DNA of 64,000 nucleotides from Clavaria fumosa. Its lineage: Eukaryota > Basidiomycota > Agaricomycetes > Agaricales > Clavariaceae. The stretch lies in contig OX637797.1 in the NCBI GenBank assembly GCA_951802425.1, positions 930,001 to 994,000 of the forward strand. The letters run 5' to 3'. The translations under genes and the position numbers were made by a program. Shown in pieces: positions 29,820-42,905 of this stretch. Each line of letters begins with the position of its first letter. The first letter of the stretch is position 1. The notes beneath the pieces are model-generated. The model was not told the origin of the DNA. It made no database searches and was given only the letters and a program-made list of their open reading frames with translations.

Positions 29820-31943
29820 TTATCCAAGATTCCAGTCCTCTTCGTCTACATCAACCATAGACTCGTCATCATCCCCTTCGTCCTCGTAATCCTGGTCGCC
29901 CTCTTCTCCTTCATCAACATCGTCAGTCTTCTTGAGCGCGCCCCCATTTGGCGCCGCTGTCATCGACAGCGCGTTTCTCTCCTCGCCAGCACGGGGCAGA
30001 CCCTGTCTCCCAACAAGCACTCTCTCTAGTCCCGCGTCCCACCGCGCCGCACTCATGAAAAATCGCCGCCGCGAGCCCTTGCCCGGCGCGCCGTGTTCCA
30101 AGTGTCCATTCGCTTGCTCCAGCGCTGGCACGTCAAAGTAGTGGTTCGTCAAAATGCTCATCTGCTTCCTCGTCGACGTCTTGGCGTGACGCTGCTGTCG
30201 CCGCCGACGCCGCGAATGCGAACGCGAGCCCGCCGTAGATTCGCCCTCCGAGTCATCGCGCGACGACTCAAGGTCGGAGATGTCGGTCGAATCAGAGCCT
30301 TGGAGGTTGTAGACAAACCGCGCATGCTCTGATGACTGAGGTTGATGTGTTGTTCGCAATCGCCATCGGAGAATGCACTCACGGGCCAACTGTTCATCTA
30401 ACTCGTCTCTCCCTTCTTCCTCATCAAACTTCATTTTGAGGTGACGACCTAAGGTCTCTCTCGGGACATCGTGCATTCCAACAGACGGCACTGGTTGCAA
30501 TTCTGACAGTTGCTGCAACGCGATGGCTCTAGAATATAGAACGCTGAGAAGAGGTCTTTGATGCGGATCGCCGTACTCACCGCACTTGATCTAGTGTACC
30601 CTCCTTCGTATTCAAATCGTCCATATTGTTCTCCGCCACCTCCAAACGATACTTCGGTCCGAACCACTCGAAATACTCGTTCCAAGGTAGATTCGGGTCG
30701 ATTGTATCCTCTATTCCTAACGCACACGCCGTCTCGTACGTCCATGTTCGGGCGACGTTCTTGACGGTGTACCCACCGCCGCCGAGGAGGATGAGCGGGA
30801 TGTTGGCTTTGCGAAGGTGTTGAACACAGTATGCATGCCCGTGCATAGTGAGATTGAAGCAGCCGAGCTTGTCGCCTGCGAGGGAGTCTGCGCCGCATTG
30901 TAGGACCACCGCAGAGGGTCGATACACTTCCAGTATCCTGTCAATGATCTGGCACATATTTTGTTCGCTCAACTGCGCACTAAACAGCCCAGAAGCAGAA
31001 AAGAACGCACAGGAACAAAGACGCTCTTGAAGCTCCCATCTGTGATCCCATCTTTGAGTGGGACGTTCAGTGAGTAGCCCCTACCCCTACCCCTGCCTTT
31101 GTCTTCTTGGGTGCCTGTGCCAGGAAAGTACTCCCCAAATTTGTGAAAGCTGCATGTCATGACGCGGTCCGTGGTGTAAAATGCCTCCTCTACGCCATCA
31201 CCGTGGTGGCAGTCGATGTCGATGTAGAGCACACGCGCGTACGTCCGCAGCAGCTCAAGGATGCCGAGTACGATGTCGTTGATGTAGCAGAAGCCAGACG
31301 CCTCACGCTTCTTGGCGTGGTGTAAACCTCCCGCCCAGTTTACGGCGATGTCAGCAGCTCCAGAAGCGAGCCGCTGTGCCGCGCCTTTGAGTATCATCTG
31401 GTAAATCGAGTATTCATTCGCTTGGGAGAGCATAGCGTACATATCGACCCGCCAGCTGAAATTGAGCAGAACTCGAAGACGCCTTCGAATGCGGGGTTAT
31501 CTTCCCCAACCAGAACTTCGGCACAGAGGCGTAAGGATGAGACAACATGTCACATGGGGTGGCCGTGAGCTCACATCGTTGCCCACCAAACGTCAATTCT
31601 TCCGCGGTCTCTGGCGTTACTCTGTTTAGAAAATGAATGTATTCGTCAGTATGGAAGCAGGTCATTGCCTCTGGAGTGGCACGAGCCGGCCTCTACGTCA
31701 ATTTTGAGCATCCACGGCTCGCCTTGTGGTTTTATGGACGTACGAGGACGTGCATTTGATTGAGCATACCGTATGCCGACAGAAGTTCGTGAGTGACGCG
31801 CATTCTGTGAGGTTTCATAGGATGGCCAAGTCCATATGTGAACGACCCGAGATCATCTGCAATTGGGAAGCTTAGGCCAAGAGGAAGAACAGGAATAATT
31901 ACTGCTCACTGTCATAGTAATAAGCAACGCGCCGTCGAGACAT
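29820..31943 (-). CDS. Class I histone deacetylase (Rpd3/Hos2/HDAC3 type)
   Basis: Eight exons read on the minus strand: 31943-31910, 31856-31744, 31692-31575, 31515-31441, 31384-31011, 30972-30581, 30528-30383 and 30328-29820. Phases agree and the product is 586 residues. It starts [20 protein letters not shown]. The catalytic core is complete: the His pair in [20 protein letters not shown], zinc ligands in DIDCHHGDG and GADSLAGD, and [18 protein letters not shown]. Zinc-dependent removal of acetyl groups from histone lysines in nuclear corepressor complexes is the family role. PSVGMHDVP recalls HDAC3 and Hos2, but the subfamily is not certain. The C-terminal tail of about 150 residues is unusually long, with Arg/Ser-rich, then strongly acidic parts. 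Its start lies 173 bp from the CDK8 stop. Confidence 0.93.
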
Positions 31944-32116
31944 GCGTAGGTTAAATTTCTTCTGCCACTGCAGTAGATGGTTTGGAGTTTAAGGAACTGG
32001 CATTCAGCAAGGCTGAACCAAGGGCCTGGAGGTCGAGAGATGGATGGCTGGATCACGTGTGAGGTCGATCGGAATTTCAGTGGCTGTACCTACACCGAAC
32101 AAGGGTAGGGTATCCC

Positions 32117-33823
32117 TTATCGTATCCTAGCCTTTTTTCGAGTAGTCATATGCCCACCAGCACTCCCTTGCACACCGCTATACTGTCCACCATTACCACC
32201 ATTACCATTACCACCACCACCCCCTCCACTCACACTGGCAAAGCTGGCGGAGCTGCCAGCTTTCGAGTGTTGTGAATGCTGCGAATGTTGTGACTGCGAC
32301 GTCTGCGGGAACGGCGGTGCATGTCCCATGCCCTGGTGCTGCGGTTGCGACGTCTGAGGCATCATGGATGGCACCTCGTCCTGAGTGATTCGCCGGTGTG
32401 GCGGTATCTGGTGCGATAAAATTGTCTGAAAGGCACTGCATGACCCTCAGCAAGAATGAAAACGCAAAGAGGAGCAAGATGTGAGTACAAAGACAAAACG
32501 AGACATGTGGAAAAAAGAAGAAAACTGGGAGCAAAATGAAGTAGAATGGAAACGCACTTTCGCGTCGGCTTAGGCTCTTCTTGGAACCATTTGTGCCGCA
32601 AAGCTTGGCGCGCGGTCAGCCTCTTCTCCGGGTCGTAAGTAAATAGCTGCCGGAGAAGGTCGTAGCCTTGTGGTGATCGGATTCGCGACTGACACCATTC
32701 TGAAAGGCGGTTCGAGAACCTGAGGGTGAACCGTCAGGAAGGATGAATCATGTACAAAACGAAAACTAAACACACTGATCAAGCCGAAGCATGCTCTGGT
32801 ATTCTGGCATGTCTTTGAGGCCAGGCCAGTCTTTGTCTGACATAGCCCCAGTGAACATGGTTCGCCCAAGGGATGATCAGAAACCCTACCTTCCGGTGTA
32901 CCCAACACCTCAAATATCTTGATGAGCTGATCGCGCTGGAATAGCACATTCTTCTTCGAGTCCAGCTTCGCCTCCTCGCCCTTGAAGATAGGCCGCAGGC
33001 TCGCCAGCTCTGCCATGACGCACCCGACGGCCCAGCAGTCAACTGCCTTATTGTAGTGCTTCGCGCCCATGAGGAGCTCCGGCGCGCGGTACCAGATTGT
33101 CACGACGACCTTGTCCCCGGCGAACAGCGGCTGCAGCGGCTCGTACACGAGGCGCGCGAGCCCGAGGTCCGCGATCTTGACCACCCCGTCGGAGGTGATG
33201 AGGATATTCGCGGGCTTCAGGTCCCGGTGCAGGATATGGCTCGCGTGCAGGTACACCAGCCCGTTGAAGAGCTGGTAGATCAGCGATTTCAAGACCGCCG
33301 TTGGAATGGGGGACCGCAGCGTCTGTGAGTGGTGGTGGATGACTTGCTGAGACGCGTTGTCAGCTCAGGGTACTAGGATGGAGACAACGGACTGACGAGG
33401 AAGTCGTGCTCGGCATACTCAAACACCATGTAGATAGATTTATCTTCCAGGATGACCTCCTTGAGGGCAACGACGTTCTCATGAGATATCTCCCTGTTCA
33501 GCTGCGTTCGGATGGTCACCGGTCACCCATCAATCGCAACGTATGTGTATAGTACCGACCGCTATTTCCCTGATGGCGCTCTGGCTAATCCCCGTGTAGG
33601 TGACGACATCGCCGTCCTTGTCCGGCTTGAACTTCTTGATAGCATGTATTCGTCCGTCCTCCTCTAGGCTCTGCGCCTTGTACACGCGTCCATATGTGCC
33701 GGACGATATGAACCCCAAAATCGTGTATTTCGAAGTCACTGTCCGCCGCGCGGCGTCTCGCCGTGCGCGGTACAGGCGCATGGGGTCTTGAACCAGGACG
33801 CTGCTGGACCCTTCGTCTAGCAT
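32117..33823 (-). CDS. SSN3: Cyclin-dependent kinase 8 homologue, Mediator kinase (SSN3/SRB10)
   Basis: Six exons: 33823-33560, 33501-33397, 33322-32890, 32836-32776, 32719-32558 and 32435-32117, giving 447 residues. The frame is open upstream of ATG 33823. Motifs are the glycine loop [11 protein letters not shown] (about 40-50), Lys63 in [16 protein letters not shown] in the C-helix, HRDLKPAN with catalytic Asp157, DLG at 175-177 in the magnesium-binding loop, and [30 protein letters not shown] and [11 protein letters not shown] are characteristic of CDK8. The kinase module of Mediator, with cyclin C, phosphorylates RNA polymerase II and transcription factors. The tail is rich in Gln, His, Ser and Gly. 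DLG replaces the DMG usual in CDK8. Confidence 0.93.
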
Positions 33824-33973
33824 TGGGACGCAGGGCAAGTCGAGCGGTGAGCCATGCGGTGGTGCGCAGCGCAACGCGAGACTGTCAACGTATCCGATCG
33901 CGTGCAAAGGCGAACAGTCCGGTCACACGTGGGTTTTGCAGGCGCCCACCTAACATAAATTGCACAAAGACGA

Positions 33974-35465
33974 CTAATCCAGATTAATCTCCATTAGTCC
34001 CACATCGTCATCGTACTCGACGCCCGGGGGTCCCTTGTCATCGTCCTTGGCAAGAGGAGGGGGAGGCGGCACCTCTGCTGCCTTCCCCGCAGCGGACGGC
34101 TCTCCCGTGTCCACAACGGACGGAAACTTAAATTCCCGATTCATGGTTCCGCTCCGGCTCTTTCTCTTTGCCTCCTTGCTCGTTCGTTCCTCCGAAGACG
34201 CCAGGGCCTCGTCTTCGATATCTTCAGGCGTCGGCTCAAACTTGGTGGGCGGCTGGTTGATAAAGGCGGACGGGAGTCCGGGAGATGCGCTCTCCATGCG
34301 CGACGGCGCAGGCATCGAAGCGCGGTTGGTAATTTTTTCTGGCCGCGGGGCCGTGGGGCTAGCGGGCGGGTGGCCGACAGGCACTTGAGACATCGACTGC
34401 GGGCGAGCGCTGAACTGCGCGGGAGGATTTTGGTTGACGCCAAGGTAAAACGACGCGATGGGCACCATTCTAAAGCAGATCGAAGGCTCAGACAAATGTA
34501 TACAGACAGGATAGACGGAAATAACTTTTTCTCGGCATGGCACGCTAGTATCCAGTGCGGTTGCACGACGGGAATGCTCAGTTGCAGCGCTCGCTGATAC
34601 TCCACGCCAGGCGCGCCGGCCATCGCGCCCGAGGGCTGCGCGCCGCTGGGCGTCGCAGCGGGTGTCGTGCACACAAAGTGCGTTGTGTCGATCTGGATCT
34701 TCTCGCTCCACCGCGCCCGCATCTCGCGCAGCGACAGCTTGGCATTCTCCAGCAACACCGGGTCGCCGACGGTGCCGAAGCAGACAGAGATACCTGAGGT
34801 GTCGGTCATGGTGTGCGTGCGGACGCGAATGAGGTTGGACGGGAAGGTCCCCGCTGTAGTGCGCAGGATGAGTTGGAAAGAGTACTCAAAGTTGATCTCA
34901 AGACCGGAGAGCTTGGTGGATGTGTTCGTGAGTGGTGATGGTATTGATGCTAGCCGTTGGCCGTTTCTGTAAATGTCGAGAGAGCGTAATTTGGCGGTGG
35001 CCAACTGCAGTGGGGGCCATTCGAGGGTCACAGACGTCTGAGTGACGTTACGAAGCTATCGTACACCCAGGGATAGTCAGAGCATGAGATACGTGTCACC
35101 GCGCACATACAGACCTCCAGTTTCGGCGGCTCTGGACACCGCACGCCGAATTCCGCGAGAATGTCATCCTGCAGAGTCCAGAACTCGCGGTCGCGTCGCT
35201 TCTCCTCTGTTTCGTTCCGTTGGACAGCGATGTTAACAATAGAACCCGCCGTTGCACCTGGCGGGAGGAGAATTGATGGAAATTCAATGAGATGCGCCCT
35301 TTCTCCAAGAAGAATCTGATAGCCTTTCGGTCAAAGGTCAAGGGATCAAGGTCGCGACATTGGCCCTCACCGCCATTCCGGCGTCTGGATAATTCTAACC
35401 TGAGACGACGGCTTGAAAGGGCAGAGAGCAGAGGAGAAGTCACCTAGCTTCCCGACAGTGAACAT
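33974..35465 (-). CDS. CHS5: Chs5-like exomer subunit (FN3-BRCT protein for chitin synthase export)
   Basis: Five exons: 35465-35444, 35384-35371 (a 14-nt micro-exon), 35315-35115, 35055-34526 and 34469-33974, giving 420 residues. The spliced start MFTVGKLDAGMAILLGERAH resembles the conserved Chs5 N-terminus, and the micro-exon supplies DAGMA. A fibronectin type III domain (NVTQTSVTLEWPPLQ...) is followed by a BRCT domain (HTMTDTSGISVCFG ... IPVVQPHWILACHAEKK). The tail is Pro/Ser-rich and acidic. Chs5 forms the exomer coat at the trans-Golgi and sorts chitin synthase and other cargo to the surface. It is 150 bp upstream of the CDK8 stop and divergent from ABC copy A, 226 bp away. Confidence 0.93.
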
Positions 35466-35599
35466 GAAGCTTTCCTTAGATGGTTCCATGACGAGGCAAA
35501 GTCGCTACGCACTGGTAGGCGCTTGTGAACGCTACCCGTTTGATAAATTTGTTTGCGTTTGCGACACAGTCACGTTACCTCGACGCACCAGCGCGTTTC

Positions 35600-35664
35600 G
35601 GCGTTCAGTTTCTCGGCGTTCAGTTTTTATGGCGTTTCAGTTTTTATGGCGTCTCAGTTTTTAT
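35600..35664. repeat. Four tandem GGCGTTCAGTTTTTAT-like units
   Basis: Units of 14-17 bp begin at 35600, 35615, 35631 and 35648 in the short divergent region between CHS5 and ABC copy A, directly before the transporter start codon at 35692. It may affect the promoter spacing. Copy B lacks it. Confidence 0.8.
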
Positions 35665-35691
35665 TGAACCTCGCTTCTCTGCTCTTACAAT

Positions 35692-38600
35692 ATGGATTCA
35701 GATCTCTGCTTGAGCTCTGGTATCTGGGCATTTTCAAATCCCTGTGTCCGAACGATATGGAGTGCCTTCGCACCAGTTGCATTGGTCTCTCTCATCGGCC
35801 TCAGCCGCATACCGTTGCCCAACCGTATTAGCGAAACCTGGGGCTTCGTCACGTCGCCTCTGCAGACATATATCACCCTTGCAGAAGCCGAAGTCCTCGA
35901 CAACTCGGAAGGAGAATTTACGCGCCGTTCGACGGTCACGGACGAACACGACCAGCCCAACACTGACTATGTTCCTCTGTGGCGCACTATTGTGCTCAGC
36001 TGGGTTGCACTCCTTGAAGCTTTTGCTTGGTTGTCTATTGGTGTCTTTCGACTCATCATCAACTCAAAAGATTTATTGTATACGCTATGTCCCATCGCCA
36101 TCGCTGGAACTTGGCTCTATGCATCTATTCGTCCCATAGTGTATCCAACTCTCACGCCGCCTTTTGACCTCTTTGCATTGTTCTTATGCCATCTAGCAAC
36201 CGGGACATTGCTTTTGGGTGGTGTACTGTACGATTGGGCCATCCTGGAGGAACTTTCGATTGACTGGTTTACATTGATTGGGCTGGGTGCCAATCTATCT
36301 GCTGTGGTAGTCCTACTGTTCGTCATCCTTCAGATGCCGCTTGGGATACCAAGTAAACGAGCTCGCCGAGAAGACATCGTGAGTATTTTCTCTGGTGCAG
36401 ATGCCCTTACATTACTAATTTCTATGAAAGGGCAAGACTGTGTCTCCAGAGGACTACACTTCTCTATGGAGCTGGATTACATTCTCGTGGATCGAACCCC
36501 TACTGAAAGGCGTACATTGTTTGTTAACCTCCCACCATCCTAATGCTGATGCTGTGTTTGATTGCAGGGTTCGGCCCTCAAAGAGAACGACGTCTGGGCC
36601 CTTAGCCCGACAATTAAGTCTCAGCCAATATTTGCCAAGTTCCGACTCACTCTAGATACTCTTCAAAACGCTTCTCCTCCACGATACATCCCAGTCGGAA
36701 AATCGTATAGGCTGATACGTACCCTCTTTGTTACCAATTCACAGGACCTGCTGTAAGATCTCTATTCAACCTTTCGTAGTGCCCAACTAACATCTCCATA
36801 TGTCAGGTTGGACTTCATTCTTACCCTTATCAAGGTGTGCCTGAAATCCTCTGGACCCATTTTCCTTAAGTAAGTGCATCCTCTACATCTTGTTCTCCAC
36901 ATGGTATTTATCCGTTGATGCGAGAGGCATCCTGGAGGCTATTGACCATCCTTCGCATGAGTCTCATGTTCGGGCTTACATTTACGCCTTCTTGGCTTGC
37001 ATAACTCACATTCTTGCTGCCGAGATCGAGATACAGCATCGCTGGCTTTGTCAACGCGCTATCACTCGCATGCGCTCTGAACTCATGGCTGTCATATTTG
37101 ACAAATCGTTGAAGAGGATAGATTGTTCTGGAATCATAGACAAGGAAAAAGAGGCTGCCAATAAGGAAGCGAGACGTAAGAACATGGCGTCTACGTCGAC
37201 ATCTCCTGACAATCAGAAAAGTTCCGCGCCCCATACTCCAATAAGTAAGATATGCATCCATCGACCGAATTGAAGACCTAGCATCACTGACCTTTGATCG
37301 TATAGCGATTGGCAAGCCCGATGCCAAATCGAATGATCCAAGAGGAGGAGCAGATGTGGGCAAAGTCGTGAATTTAATGTCTACAGATGCTAATGAAGTG
37401 TGTACCGACGCCGGTTCTTTGCGGTCCAAAACTCACTTGGCCCTAGCTCTCGGCGCTGCTGGGATGGGCTTACAATGCATACGGCGGTGAGTGCGTCCCG
37501 CATTTGCACTCCACCAGCTTACGTCCCGTCTTCAGCTCCACTCCAAATCTTCATCGCCGGCGCCCTACTATACAAGTGGGTCCCTTCATTTTACTCCTGA
37601 ATTTTGGGTGACACATGGACACTTTCCTTGCCCAGTCTGCTTGGGTGGTCGGCGCTTATGGGTGGTGTGGTCCTACTGGCATGTAAATTTCTGCAATTCA
37701 CGCCCTGGGATCCGACACCAACGGTTGACCAACACTTTAGCATTTCCACTGAACAACTACTTTGCGAGACGGAAGCTGTATATTCACAAAGGCTTCTCTA
37801 TTGCAAGGGATGAGAGAATGACCGTGCTTAACGAGTTCATCGGTGCTGTACGGTCTCTCCATCATTCGACACATGCTGCGCATGAACTTCACCGTATTAG
37901 ATCAAATCGATCAAATTTTTTGCATGGGATGACCGCTGGATTGCGCGGACACTTGAGGCGAGAGATCGCGAAATACAGTGGTTGATCAAAGGTACGACTC
38001 TCCCTTAAGCACCCAACAAATACTTTACCTCTGATCGTGCAGCTCGTAACAATTGGATCCAGTATGATCTTTTGTGGTACTCCGTCCCAGCATTAGTTTT
38101 GCTGGTATCCTTCCTCGCATTTGTGGTTCAAGGCAACGAATTAACCATCCCCATTGCATTTACGGTACGCTATTTCTCTCCGCTGATTCCTGTCCTGAAA
38201 TGTGAGAATTGCAGTCGATCGCATTGTTCGGGCTGTTACAGTGCGTGTTGCGTTGCCAGATCTGTCCGCTTCTTGAGCTAGAATGTAATACAGGCGCCCG
38301 CTCAATATCCTTCCTATGTTTTTTGTTGACCTCATGCAGGTCAGCCTTTTCTTGTCGCAAGGAGGACTGCTCTGATCTGTACAGTAGTGCAAGGTGGCTC
38401 TTGACCGTATCGCGACGTATTTGGACGAAGAAGAAGTTTCCCACCAAGTTTCTACCCTCAAGAGAGCTAGGGTATACCCCGGAGATTCACTGGACGAGAC
38501 GGGTCTCGGGATCCAATCAGGGTTTTTCAGATGGAACGAATCATCAGAAGAGAAGCCAGAAAACACCCTGGCTCCGAGTGGCGATGAGACTGCCACAGAA

Positions 38601-41600
38601 ACAGCGACATCTAGTGGCGATGATGCAATACCGAGGTTCGAACTGAAGGATATCAATGTTATCTTTCCTGAAGGCCAGTTAACCATGGTCACGGGACCTA
38701 CTGGCAGTGGCAAAACGGCACTTCTGGTCAGTGATGGAGTCTCACTTATTTCCATTATTGAAGGAGTGCAGATGGCTCTCCTTGGCGAATTAACGGCGCT
38801 TCCTGGAAGTCGCCTCATTATGTCTAAGGACACTAACCGTATCGACTCCCATGGCCTTATGCATGCTATCTCTTATGCGGCACAATTCCCTTGGCTTAGG
38901 TACCAAAGCATCAGGGGAAATATACTCTTTGGCCAGCCCTTCAATGAGGCGCGATACGAGCAAGTAATAGAGTGTTGCGCTTTGAAACCAGATCTGCAGA
39001 TTTTGGAAGATGGAGATGCAACTGAGATCGGTGCACGGTGGGTACATGGTTTTCTCCGTCATCAACGACTATCTAGACAATCTGGCAAGGGGAATCACCT
39101 TGTCTGGTGGGCAGAAGGCGAGGTAGGAGAATTTCCTTCCATGGGAATATCATAGCTGATGTTCGTATGCAGGGTTGCACTTGCGCGCGCTATTTATGCG
39201 CCCACGAAATACGTACTTTTGGATGACCCATTAAGTGCTGTAGTAAGTCATTCCGTCGTGCTACATTCACTCAGTGACGTATGTGACCTCAGGATAGCCA
39301 AACGGCCCGATTTTTGCTTGAGCGGCTCTTCTGCGGCTCGCTCCTAAAACATCGTACAGTGGTATGATTCGCTTCCACCATTTTCGAAAATATATTCCTG
39401 AACCAGGTCACAGATTCTGGTTACTCACCATGTCGAGCTTATATTACCTGCGGCTTACTATCTAATTCGAATGCTTGATGGCCGTATTGACATGCAGGGA
39501 ACTGTTGCGAATCTGCGGAACCAAGGAATGCTTGAGATTATAAAACAGGATGCCTCTTCTCTGACAAAGGAGGGTGCCGTCTCGGAACAATTCCCAAAGC
39601 AACCGCCGGACGGTGTTGAATCACCAACATCTGCAGACAGGAAGCCCAGGAAGCTAGTCCAGGCTAGTTTTTTATTTATAGTTTTTTTGTTTTGTTTTGC
39701 GCCCTCGTATTGACATTCCTGCTTAGGAAGAACACAGAGAGATGGGGCAAGTGAAATGGTCAATCTACAAGGCTTACCTCAAGGCCTCGTGGGTTCTTCT
39801 GTCTCTCATCAACCGTGTCCACTGTCTAAATCTCAATTAGCTCGTATTGGACATGGATTGCCTTGTTGTTCCTCATTGTTGCTATTGAAGTAGTCTTCTT
39901 CTCTCTCTTGACTCGTTCTTTGTTGAATGATTTTCTAGCTCGTCGGATTATCAGAAAAATTATGGATCAAGGTATGGTTCCTACCTGCCAATCTCTTTGC
40001 TTGCTGCTTGAACTTGTTTTGTAGGCATGGGGCGAAGCCTACGGTCGTGCTGGATCCCTGCATGCTGCTTGGTTCTTGAACCCAAAATTGATAACGCCTG
40101 TCACACGCGAGATATCAGTGGACGTTATGGTTGTGTCAACTCTTCAACTCGTTCATCCCAATCTTCGTGGCCAAATGATGTCCACAAGTGGCTGGGAGTG
40201 GCCCAGTGCACAACAACATCCGATGTTTTACGTTGGCATCTTCTCGGCGTTTCAGATGGCGCAGGTAGCTATTGAGACAATGAGAACTGCGGTGCAGCTC
40301 AACGGGGGGGTGAGGGCATCTCGAACATTATTCAAACGGCTTCTCGTCACAGTTGTTCGTGCCACCATGCGCTGGCATGACACGACGCCACAAGGTCCGG
40401 TGTCTCGTGCTCGTGTTTAATACGACTGAAGTCTCACCATGGTATGCACAGGCCGGATGTTAAATCGCTTTGGAAAAGTGCGATTCTACATGTTCATATG
40501 ACCTGAGCTTACGGGCAGTCAACAGGACATGGAGAAGATAGATACAACCTTGTCCACCTCCCTTTCAGCAGTCAATGCCTCTCTCGCGTTCTTTTTCGCA
40601 AGTACTATCACTGTGGCGTATGTGTTCATGGCATTTTAACTTGATCTCGTTCATTAATTTCTTGGTTTCAGATTTTTCCTTCCTGAATTTATTTTACCTG
40701 GCATAACCTTGGCATTCATATATTACCGATTGGCCGTTTCCTATCTCAATACTGGACGCGATCTTCGCCGCATGGAATCCAACACGCGCTCTCCAATCTA
40801 CAGCGCATTTGGCGAAGTCTTGGAAGGGATTGTGACAGTCCGGGCCTTTTCTGCTGAGAAACAGTTCTTGAATGATCTTCATCACAACATTGATCTCACA
40901 ACCAAAGTGTGTTCTTATGTCCGCACTCTCACTCGTTAGAATTCTAAGAATTTCCTTCGAAGATGTGGTATACATTTTGGATGACGAATAGATGGCTGCT
41001 GCTCCGTTTTGACGTCCTAGGTGCTCTGACGATCCTTTTGACAACTTTCTTTGCTCTCTCTGGTTTTGTATCCACTGGGATTGTATGTGGTCTTTCCCTT
41101 CGCTTGCCCTGCTGATAGCTATGACAAATCATCGAAGGCTGGAATTTGCATAACTTGTGCCATGACATTCACGGAATCAATATATTGGTTGTGCCGGTAT
41201 GTACCGTAAATTTTTCCATCATTTGATCCATTAATATGAGGCATTTCCTGTTAGATTCTGGACTACCATGGAGCTTGATCTTAAGTTCGTGTGAGAGATC
41301 ACCCTGTTTCTGGTATCCTGATTGATCCACAGTGCTGTCGAGCGAGTCGTAGAGTATTTGGACATTCCTCAAGAGCCAGTGGCGATCGTCCAATCGAATC
41401 CACTACCTGCATACTGGCCGTCCACGTCGAACCAAGACTACCTTGTGCAAGTGGACAGTCTTGCTGTCAAGTATGCACCAGAGTTGCCAGAAATACTACA
41501 TGAAGTCTCCTTCAATCTCAAAGCTAAGGAGCGCATCGGTCTGCTTGGTCGAACTGGTATACTTCCACCTAATGTTCTGTGCATCTGCTTACCCTACCTT

Positions 41601-42695
41601 TTTCTCAGGAAGTGGAAAATCCACACTTGCTATGAGTCTACTGCGTTTCGTGAGATGTCTCGGGCCAATTTGTTCTGTCGACCGATCTAAATCATATCAG
41701 GTTGAGCCTTCCAAGGGTAGAATCATCATTGACGGCGTGGATATTTCAACTATTGGTCTACATGATTTGAGGTCGCGCTTGGTGAGTCGATCTTATCGAT
41801 GCATGTTGTGTCAGTCAGGTCTAGCTGTAATGACGTGGACGAAAGATCTTCATCCCGCAAGTAAGACAACATCCAGGAATTCCTTTGATAGCTATTAATA
41901 TGTCTCAAAGGACGCAACCCTATTCTCTGGATCCTTGCGCGAGAACCTGGATCCATTCGGTAAGAAGCTTTCGTCCATATGACTTTGAGTCCTTATCCTA
42001 GGATGCAGAGGAGTATGAAGATAAGGATTGCCTCGACGTGCTATAGAGTCCACCTTCTCAGTCGAAGTGCATTTGGATCGCAGCACCCATCGTGCGCAAC
42101 CTCACGTGCCCCCTCCACACAAGACCTCGAACAAGAAGACTCCCCTTCGTCTATCTTCACCTTTGTAACTACTACTGAGAGCAATGCCCAAATTACGCTC
42201 GACACTGCAGTATCAGCTGGCGGCGCGAACTTTTCTCAAGGCCAGAGACAATTGATAGCCTTGGCGAGGGCTCTTCTTCGGCGTGGATCGATTATTATTT
42301 TAGATGAAGCGACCAGCAGCATAGATTTCGACACGGATGCCAAGATCCAAGCTACGATCCGAGAAGAGTTTTGCAATTCTTTACTGATCACCAGTGCGTT
42401 GTCTCCCTTTCCCTTTATTTCTCACCCTGAGAGTTTGTGCAAACAGTTGCTCATCGGCTTCAAACTATCATTGACTATGATCGCCTCATGATCCTTGATA
42501 ACGGAGAGGTGATTGCCATTATACTTGCTTTTGCATTTTGATTCAGACCTTTCTCCTCAGCTGGTGGAATTTGATACTCCTTTCAACCTGATTCAGAAGG
42601 AAGGCGGTATCTTTAGGTCAATGTGTCTCAATAGTGGGAGTTTTGCAGAGCTCGAGGCCATTGCCAAGTCAAAAGCAGAGGAAGTTGGTTCTTAA
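35692..42695 (+). pseudogene. ABCC (MRP-type) transporter, copy A; probable frameshift in NBD2
   Basis: A multi-exon gene begins MDSDLCLSSGIWAF with about five N-terminal membrane segments. It continues through transmembrane domain 1 (ISALLGWAYNAYG-like exons) and NBD1: Walker [27 protein letters not shown] and Walker [12 protein letters not shown]. After transmembrane domain 2 comes NBD2: GRTGSGKST, a 15-nt micro-exon 41846-41860 coding [21 protein letters not shown] and [12 protein letters not shown]. Full-length MRP pumps export conjugated or bulky organic anions. Compared with copy B, two bases are missing near 42044. The frame then reads CTA TAG at 42041-42046, cutting off the NBD2 signature and Walker B. 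Unless this is a sequencing error or is avoided by splicing, copy A is non-functional in NBD2. Confidence 0.8.
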
Positions 42696-42905
42696 CCCCA
42701 CCAACCGATTCTCAGATTGAATAGATTTTGTGGGGTGTAGACTCCCATTCAGATGGATTTACCACAGACCTGTGAGCTGTTTGAATGCGAATTGTTGATC
42801 ATTTGACAACTGCGACTCGTGGTATATATGACACACCTCATCTTGACTTCCATACGAGTTCATTGCATAGTAACACAGCTGAGGATACAGAACGTGGCAT
42901 GTCAT

